Source: Cytophagales bacterium
GTDB taxonomy: Bacteria; Bacteroidota; Bacteroidia; Cytophagales; Cyclobacteriaceae
DNA length: 11,447 nucleotides
Assembly (NCBI GenBank): GCA_003504855.1
Contig: DNZD01000360.1
Coordinates: forward strand, 1 to 11,447
Direction: 5' to 3'
Shown piece after piece: positions 6,522 to 11,447 of the stretch. Below the pieces are notes generated by a model, which had not been told where the DNA came from, searched no databases, and saw only the letters and a list, made by a program, of their open reading frames with translations. A program made the position numbers and the translations under genes. Every line of letters starts with the position of its first letter. Positions within the stretch are counted from its first letter, which is position 1.

Positions 6522-7697
6522 TCAGAACCGGCTCTTTCTCCATAAGTCTACTGTCGAATACCAGGACTCGGCGTAGTCTTTGTTTCTGACCAAAACGTAG
6601 TGGTCCGGGCAGTATACGCTGCCGGTTTTGTTAAATACAAATCGAACGCCCACAGAACGATAGGTCCAGGTTTCCTGCTGACCCGCCAACGAAACTTCGT
6701 CAGGCGCGCCGAAAATAATAAACACCATACCCCGGTCTGTTTTCCATCCTTCCTTAAAAGAGGTGAAGAAGTAATTGGCGTACTCTACCCGCTTAAAGTA
6801 GTTTCTCATGAAGGTCTTAGCCCGGTCTTTGTCTCCGGTAATGGTAAGTATTACCTTATCGAACTTTGCTTTGTCTTCGCCTGCGGCGCCTAATTGCTCA
6901 TTTTCCTCCTGAGTCGTAACAAACAATAATGGTCCTTTCAATTCAGCCAGTGTATTATACCGCGGGTAGGGAGTCTTTTTGATCATGAAAGCAAAACCCT
7001 GTGCTGACAAGGTATCCTGTTGGGCCAGGTAAAGACCTTGCTTTTTGAAAGGACCAATACTGCTTTCAGGCGATACGACAAACGTGGAGTCTGGAAAGAG
7101 AAACCGATCCATCTTGAGCTCTTTGTCTGCGAACGGAGGTGAGGGAGTTGGAAACTCGTCTTTGTAATAAGAGAAGTGAATAGGTTTGGGCTCAGCGGCG
7201 TGTACGGCAAATCGACCTTCTGCCTGATGAAAGGTCTGCCATTGGGGCAAGCCTGCCAGGGTGATATAACCGTTGACCGGATAATGTGATTCGATCTGTC
7301 GGATAAAATGCCATTTCTTTCCATTCGCTGGATTGGTAACGCGGGCCACCAGCACCCATGGTTTCACTGGCTTTACAAAACGCATGTTGCCGGCAATCCA
7401 TCCGTTTGCCAATGTCACCGTGTCGCCGGGTATCAGTACTACCCCTTGCCGCTGAGCATAGGAATCGCGTTTTTCCCAATGAATGATATAGCGGTTGTTG
7501 TTTGGGTTACTGGCCGACACTTGAAAATACAGGACAATGCTATCGCCACGGACGACCGGGGACAAACGCATCTCCACTTCACTTTGCAGGTTGTAGAGGT
7601 AATTGAAATTGAGGGAATTGACAGCCTGTCCAAAGACAGTTGACGTGCCTGCCATCGCGAGCAGGAATATCAGTAAAATGTTAGCGCTGGATTTCAT
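6522..7697 (-). CDS. Secreted GWxTD-domain protein of unknown function
   Basis: With the ATG at 7697 the product has 391 residues and begins with a typical signal peptide: Lys2, a hydrophobic core at about 7-20 (ILLIFLLAMAG), and a likely cleavage after VFG at about residue 23. It should therefore be exported to the periplasm or cell surface; no lipobox cysteine is seen. The C-terminal part carries the name-giving motif GWKTD (317-321) followed by RGMVFIIFGAPDEV (322-335), a pattern found mainly in Bacteroidota and a few other phyla. The function is unknown. The middle region (about 25-250) looks like beta-rich extracellular domains. In-frame codons further upstream (an ATG at 7745, a TTG at 7778) would bury the signal peptide behind 16-27 extra residues and are rejected. 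It lies 36 bp upstream of rlmB and is divergent from the methyltransferase gene across a 74-bp spacer. Confidence 0.88.
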   Translation of the reverse strand: MKSSANILLIFLLAMAGTSTVFGQAVNSLNFNYLYNLQSEVEMRLSPVVRGDSIVLYFQVSASNPNNNRYIIHWEKRDSYAQRQGVVLIPGDTVTLANGWIAGNMRFVKPVKPWVLVARVTNPANGKKWHFIRQIESHYPVNGYITLAGLPQWQTFHQAEGRFAVHAAEPKPIHFSYYKDEFPTPSPPFADKELKMDRFLFPDSTFVVSPESSIGPFKKQGLYLAQQDTLSAQGFAFMIKKTPYPRYNTLAELKGPLLFVTTQEENEQLGAAGEDKAKFDKVILTITGDKDRAKTFMRNYFKRVEYANYFFTSFKEGWKTDRGMVFIIFGAPDEVSLAGQQETWTYRSVGVRFVFNKTGSVYCPDHYVLVRNKDYAESWYSTVDLWRKSRF

Positions 7698-7757
7698 AAA
7701 GGGACCTGCTGTAAAATAACGAATAAAGGAATAGAATCGATACATCCCGAAAAGCAG

Positions 7758-7765
7758 TAATTTTG
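7758..7765 (+). promoter_or_regulatory. Candidate -7 element (TAATTTTG) for the methyltransferase gene
   Basis: TAATTTTG matches the Bacteroidota -7 consensus TAnnTTTG at all fixed positions and ends 6 nt before the ATG at 7772. Transcription would start at or within a few bases of the ATG, giving a leaderless or nearly leaderless mRNA. No clear TTG is present at the -33 position. The whole divergent spacer (7698-7771) is only 74 bp and must also serve the GWxTD gene, for which I see no good match. Confidence 0.35.
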
Positions 7766-7771
7766 AGATCC

Positions 7772-8545
7772 ATGGCAAAAATCTATACCACCGAGATTAC
7801 CTCAGATCAGCTCCCATCCGATAACCCGTTGCACCAGCGGCTGTTAAAGCCATACCTGGTTGCTCCCGGCATAATTCGTGGCGACTTGCTTGAAATTGGC
7901 TGTGGCGAGGGCCGGGGCATTGCCCACCTGCTTCCGGCGGTATCTTCTTATGCCGCAATCGATAAGATAGAAGCTGCGGTAGGACGCTTGCGCGAGCAGT
8001 ATCCCGCTGGAAAGTTTGTCAGTGGTCATTTGCCCCCGTTGCCTTATCCGAACAACTCGTTTGATGCCGTAGTCACTTTCCAGGTGATTGAGCACATACA
8101 GGATGATGTACTTTTTTTGCAGGAGATACATCGGGTACTTCGCCCAGGCGGCGTGGCCCTGATCACGACACCAAACCGTCCGCTATCGCTATCAAGAAAT
8201 CCGTGGCACATCCGTGAATACACAGCCGACGAACTCAGTCGCCTGGTCCGACGTTCTTTCGATCAGGTTGAAATGCGAGGAATAACCGGCAATGAGAAAG
8301 TGATGGCCTACCATGAGCGCAATCGCCAATCGGTGCAGCGGCTCATGCGGTGGGATGTCCTGGATCTTCAGTATCGCCTCCCGGCCTGGGTGTTGCGTAT
8401 CCCGTACGATCTCATGAACCGGCTTAACCGCAACAAACTGCAGCAGCATTCAGATGAATTGGTGCGCAGCATCACCGCCAACGATTATATCGTAACTAAT
8501 GATGCTGCTACCGCGCTGGATCTGTTTGTTACCGTACGGAAGTAG
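7772..8545 (+). CDS. Class I SAM-dependent methyltransferase, target unknown
   Basis: The 257-residue protein has a Rossmann-type SAM-binding domain of the Methyltransf_11/25 kind: motif I LLEIGCGEGRG (39-49), acidic Asp64 after the second strand, SFDAVVTFQVIEHI (96-109), and LRPGGVALITTPN (123-135), followed by the NPWHIREYTADEL segment (143-155) common in sugar-, lipid- and quinone-related methyltransferases. The C-terminal third (about 180-257) is rich in Arg and Leu and gives no clue to the substrate. The ATG at 7772 is preferred over an in-frame TTG at 7763, which would sit inside the candidate -7 element. The gene ends 3 bp from the stop of the GT117 gene on the opposite strand. Its substrate cannot be read from the sequence; methylation of a glycan is one possibility from context only. 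Confidence 0.9.
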   Translation: MAKIYTTEITSDQLPSDNPLHQRLLKPYLVAPGIIRGDLLEIGCGEGRGIAHLLPAVSSYAAIDKIEAAVGRLREQYPAGKFVSGHLPPLPYPNNSFDAVVTFQVIEHIQDDVLFLQEIHRVLRPGGVALITTPNRPLSLSRNPWHIREYTADELSRLVRRSFDQVEMRGITGNEKVMAYHERNRQSVQRLMRWDVLDLQYRLPAWVLRIPYDLMNRLNRNKLQQHSDELVRSITANDYIVTNDAATALDLFVTVRK

Positions 8546-8548
8546 GAA

Positions 8549-11447
8549 TCAGAAGTTCCTTCTATCTTCTCCGGTGGTTACCTGTAAACGTTCCAGGATG
8601 CCCTGATAGGCATCTTCATACTTCTTGGCTTTTTCCGTTTCGCCATGTTCATACAGGGCCCGCTGAAGTTCACCCAACACATAGAGTGCCTTCTGGATTT
8701 CCATGGTGATACCTGAGTATTTTCTCATTTGGTAGTCTGCCATTTCAATAGACCGCGGTCCGATCTTCTCAGCGATTTCGAGGGCCTTTTCCTTTTCGCC
8801 GATCTGCAGCAAGAGCTCCACCTGGCTCACTGCCGTGAGGTCATAAGGCACTGCGGCATCAGGCATTTTGTTCAGGCTGAACATAACCACTTCCTTAGCC
8901 CGTGCCGAGTCACCACGGTCCACCATGGCTTCGGCCAGGGAGTTCAGTGATCCGCGCTGGTTCTGTACAAACCCTTTGTAGTCTTCATTGTAATAGAGGG
9001 CCGGGTTGTCCAATCCCCGATAGCTGAAGGTTTTTATCATTTTCTGATAAGAGGACTCAACATTCACCAGATTCTCGCGGTCTTTGCGGGTGTTGCGTAC
9101 CGGCAAAATGCGATAGGCATTTCCTTCCTGAACCACATAAGGCCGGATATCCAGGTTAAGTTGCGCCAGTGAAGTATTGTTGACATACATGGGCCGTTCC
9201 CAGTTGTTGGTGGCGAGCATATCGAGGAAGGCGAGGTCTTTCTTTTCCAGCACACTACCCTTGAGGCGAATTCGCATCTGGTCTACTACCAGGCTGTCCA
9301 TACCAGCGGGGATAATGCCTTTGTTTATTACTTCCTCTTTGTTGATGTTCAGGGTAAAAATTTTGCTCGGCACCAGGTTGACGCGATCGTAGCGGAGTTG
9401 GGGGTAATTCCGCTTGAGGAGTTCGAGGTATTCCTTCAGGTCAATGCTGGGAATTTTCATATCCTGATAGTACAGGACATCGTTATAACCGCCTTGGCGA
9501 TATTGCTCCAGGGAGAGGGTGTATTTGAAGGGCTCTGACTTGTTGTGTTTTTGCATCGATTGCTCGATGTACCAGTCGGTATTGTAATAGCTCAACACCA
9601 CCACGCGAACATCAGCACGGTGTTCTTCTACTTCTTGCGCATACCACAGCATGAATGTATCGTTGTCGCCACCAGTAAAAATTACGGCATTGGGATCACA
9701 GGAAGAGAGGTAGTTTTTGCCGGAATCAACAGAGAAGTAACGATCAGACCGGTTGTGATCATCCCATCCCTGTGCGGCCATGAGGGCAGGAGCTGACAGT
9801 GCTAATAAAGTTGCCAGCACGCTACTGGTCTTATAGTTCTTCAGGAATCCGTTCAGTGCATCAGCAATGGCAATTACCGCCAGGCCAATCCAGAAAGTAA
9901 AGGCATAGGTAGAACCGGCGTATATATAATCGCGTTCCCGGGGTTCCTCCGGAGGTGAGTTAAGGTACACCACAATGGCAACACCCGTCATCACAAACAG
10001 CAGTCCTACGACAGCGAAGTTTTTGGTGTCTTTCATGAACTGGTAGAACATACCGATTAGCCCCAGGATGAAGGGGATCATGAAGAAGTTATTGCGGGCT
10101 TTGTTTTCGGCAAGTTCCGCAGGTAATTGCTCAAACCAGTTTTTGGGACTTAGCCAATCAGCGCCCTGGACATCGCTTTCGCGACCGGCAAAATTCCACA
10201 TGAAGTAGCGCATGTACATGTGCCCGATTTGATGACGAAACATGAAGTAAAGGTTCTGCCCGAAGGTCGGCTTCTCACCTTCCCGCAGGCCGATGATATC
10301 CTGATAGGATTTCTTATAGTCCGAGTTCCATGCCCGGGGGAGAATTGTTTGTTGATTGGGTTCGTACACCGGTTCTGTTTTGTGATCGGTGATTTCGTAT
10401 TTGTCTTTGCCTTTGGTGTATACCGCTGCGCCTTCTTTGTATTCAATGGGGCTGGCCGTAAAGAGCGGCCCATAGAGCAGCGGACGACTTCCGTATTGCT
10501 CGCGCTTCAGATAGCGCACAAAGGACATGATGTCTTTCGGTGCATTTTCATTGATGGGCGTATCAAAGTTTGAACGGATGACAATGGTGGCATAGGAGCC
10601 ATAACCAATCAGGATAAAGGCGGTTGAGAGCAGGAAGGTATTCAACACCGGCTTATCTTGCTGATGTGAATAACGGATTCCATATACAAGTGCACCCACG
10701 AGCAAGGCAATAAATACGATGGCACCCGATCCGAAGGGAAGTCCCAGGTTATTGACAAAGAATATTTCAAACCAACCTGCCAGCGAAGGCAAGCCGGGTA
10801 CAATCAGGTCATTGATAAAAAGTACCAATGCACCACTTACTCCCAGGGTGGCAATGATACCCCATTGGGTAGGTTTGTATTTTTTAAAATAATAGATCAG
10901 GCCCAGCGCCGGGATCGTAACGAGGTTGAGCATGTGGATACCGATGGACAAGCCGACAACATATGCGATGAAGATCAGCCAACGATTGGCGGTGGCATCG
11001 TCTTTTATCACATCCCATTTCAGTACACCCCATACCACGAATGCAGTGAAGAAGGATGACATGGCATACACTTCAGCTTCCACGGCCGAAAACCAGAACG
11101 AATCCGAGAAAGTATAGGCGAGAGAGCCCACCAGGCCGGCGCCCATGAGGGTCCAGATTTGTGCGTCGGTGAGGTCGCTATCATTCTTGGCGCCCATCAT
11201 TTTACGGCCGAACAAGGTGATGGACCAAAACAAAAACAGAATGGTGAAAGCACTTCCCAATACGCTGAGGAAGTTGATCCAATATGACACCTTGGTTACA
11301 TCGCCCATGGCGAGAAACGAGAACATGCGGCCCAAAAGCATAAAGAGCGGTGCGCCCGGCGGGTGTGAAACCTCCAGTTTATAGGCAACGGCGATAAACT
11401 CCCCACAATCCCAGTAACTGGCCGTCTCCTCGAAAGTGAGCCAATAA
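8549..11447 (-). CDS. GT117 / DUF2723 (TMEM260-like) membrane protein, 5' end cut by the window edge
   Basis: The frame is open from the right edge, giving 965 visible residues; probably only about 20-30 N-terminal residues are missing. An ATG at 11341 is internal, because family sequence continues in frame upstream of it: WDCGEFI at visible 12-18 and HPPGAP at 28-33. Membrane segments are seen at about 57-80, 96-118, 125-145, 156-186, 196-213, 238-258, 268-290, 453-470, 476-496, 508-531 and 541-558. Family motifs include AVEAEVYAMSSFF (121-133), SNFDTPINEN (292-301), PRERDYIYAGSTYAF (502-516) and GGDNDTFMLWYAQEVE (592-607). The soluble C-terminal part from about 559 ends in helical, TPR-like repeats (about 832-955). 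The family is related to eukaryotic TMEM260, a protein O-mannosyltransferase, so a polyprenyl-phosphate-sugar-dependent glycosyltransferase in the inner membrane is likely; donor and acceptor are unknown. The acidic Asp13 and Glu16 resemble the essential early-loop acidic residues of GT-C enzymes. The start codon and promoter lie outside the window. Confidence 0.93.
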   Translation of the reverse strand, partial: YWLTFEETASYWDCGEFIAVAYKLEVSHPPGAPLFMLLGRMFSFLAMGDVTKVSYWINFLSVLGSAFTILFLFWSITLFGRKMMGAKNDSDLTDAQIWTLMGAGLVGSLAYTFSDSFWFSAVEAEVYAMSSFFTAFVVWGVLKWDVIKDDATANRWLIFIAYVVGLSIGIHMLNLVTIPALGLIYYFKKYKPTQWGIIATLGVSGALVLFINDLIVPGLPSLAGWFEIFFVNNLGLPFGSGAIVFIALLVGALVYGIRYSHQQDKPVLNTFLLSTAFILIGYGSYATIVIRSNFDTPINENAPKDIMSFVRYLKREQYGSRPLLYGPLFTASPIEYKEGAAVYTKGKDKYEITDHKTEPVYEPNQQTILPRAWNSDYKKSYQDIIGLREGEKPTFGQNLYFMFRHQIGHMYMRYFMWNFAGRESDVQGADWLSPKNWFEQLPAELAENKARNNFFMIPFILGLIGMFYQFMKDTKNFAVVGLLFVMTGVAIVVYLNSPPEEPRERDYIYAGSTYAFTFWIGLAVIAIADALNGFLKNYKTSSVLATLLALSAPALMAAQGWDDHNRSDRYFSVDSGKNYLSSCDPNAVIFTGGDNDTFMLWYAQEVEEHRADVRVVVLSYYNTDWYIEQSMQKHNKSEPFKYTLSLEQYRQGGYNDVLYYQDMKIPSIDLKEYLELLKRNYPQLRYDRVNLVPSKIFTLNINKEEVINKGIIPAGMDSLVVDQMRIRLKGSVLEKKDLAFLDMLATNNWERPMYVNNTSLAQLNLDIRPYVVQEGNAYRILPVRNTRKDRENLVNVESSYQKMIKTFSYRGLDNPALYYNEDYKGFVQNQRGSLNSLAEAMVDRGDSARAKEVVMFSLNKMPDAAVPYDLTAVSQVELLLQIGEKEKALEIAEKIGPRSIEMADYQMRKYSGITMEIQKALYVLGELQRALYEHGETEKAKKYEDAYQGILERLQVTTGEDRRNF

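Noticed and set aside
7698..7778. N-terminal extension of the GWxTD protein from upstream ATG or TTG codons
   Set aside because: The extension would place 16-27 residues ahead of a textbook signal peptide, and the longest version would overlap the start of the divergent methyltransferase gene.
8550..8562. Short hairpin AGAAG-TTC-CTTCT at the methyltransferase-GT117 junction as a terminator
   Set aside because: The stem is only 5 bp, AT-rich, and has no T-run on either side.
1..11447. Search for CRISPR arrays, tRNA genes, transposases, toxin-antitoxin pairs or anti-phage systems
   Set aside because: No regular repeats, tRNA-like cloverleaf, terminal inverted repeats or defence-family motifs were seen by eye; the DNA is almost fully occupied by the seven genes.

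Overview
The window looks like ordinary chromosomal DNA from a Bacteroidota bacterium, probably in the Cytophagales. The main evidence is a GWxTD-domain protein, a glycosyltransferase-family-117 (DUF2723) membrane protein with the long C-terminal part usual in this phylum, a RicT protein with a cysteine-rich N-terminal leader, and a RecQ with the extended tail common in Bacteroidota. Start codons lack strong Shine-Dalgarno sequences, and several genes have TAnnTTTG-like -7 elements nearby, which also fits. Base composition is near 50% G+C by eye. I see no rRNA, tRNA, CRISPR array, insertion sequence, phage gene or recognisable defence system.

There are seven protein-coding genes, all closely packed. 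Block 1 (1-4512, minus strand) is a probable co-directional unit recQ -> purD -> ricT: a DNA helicase, the GAR-synthetase step of purine synthesis, and a PSP1/RicT protein cut off by the left edge. The gaps are 42 and 70 bp. Block 2 starts at a 168-bp divergent spacer and holds manC (GDP-mannose synthesis) on the plus strand. Block 3 (minus strand) is a secreted GWxTD protein followed by rlmB (23S rRNA Gm2251 methyltransferase). The last 10 bp of rlmB overlap the end of manC tail to tail. Block 4 begins at a 74-bp divergent spacer with a plus-strand SAM-dependent methyltransferase. It ends 3 bp from the stop of a large minus-strand GT117/DUF2723 protein that runs off the right edge.

Most of the genes are housekeeping. 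The points worth a second look are the cysteine-rich RicT leader, the uncharacterised GWxTD protein, the two convergent gene pairs with no room for terminators, candidate -7 elements very close to start codons, and a speculative glycosylation link: GDP-mannose supply (manC), a possible protein O-mannosyltransferase (GT117) and a methyltransferase of unknown target. I do not see strong evidence of a new multi-gene system.
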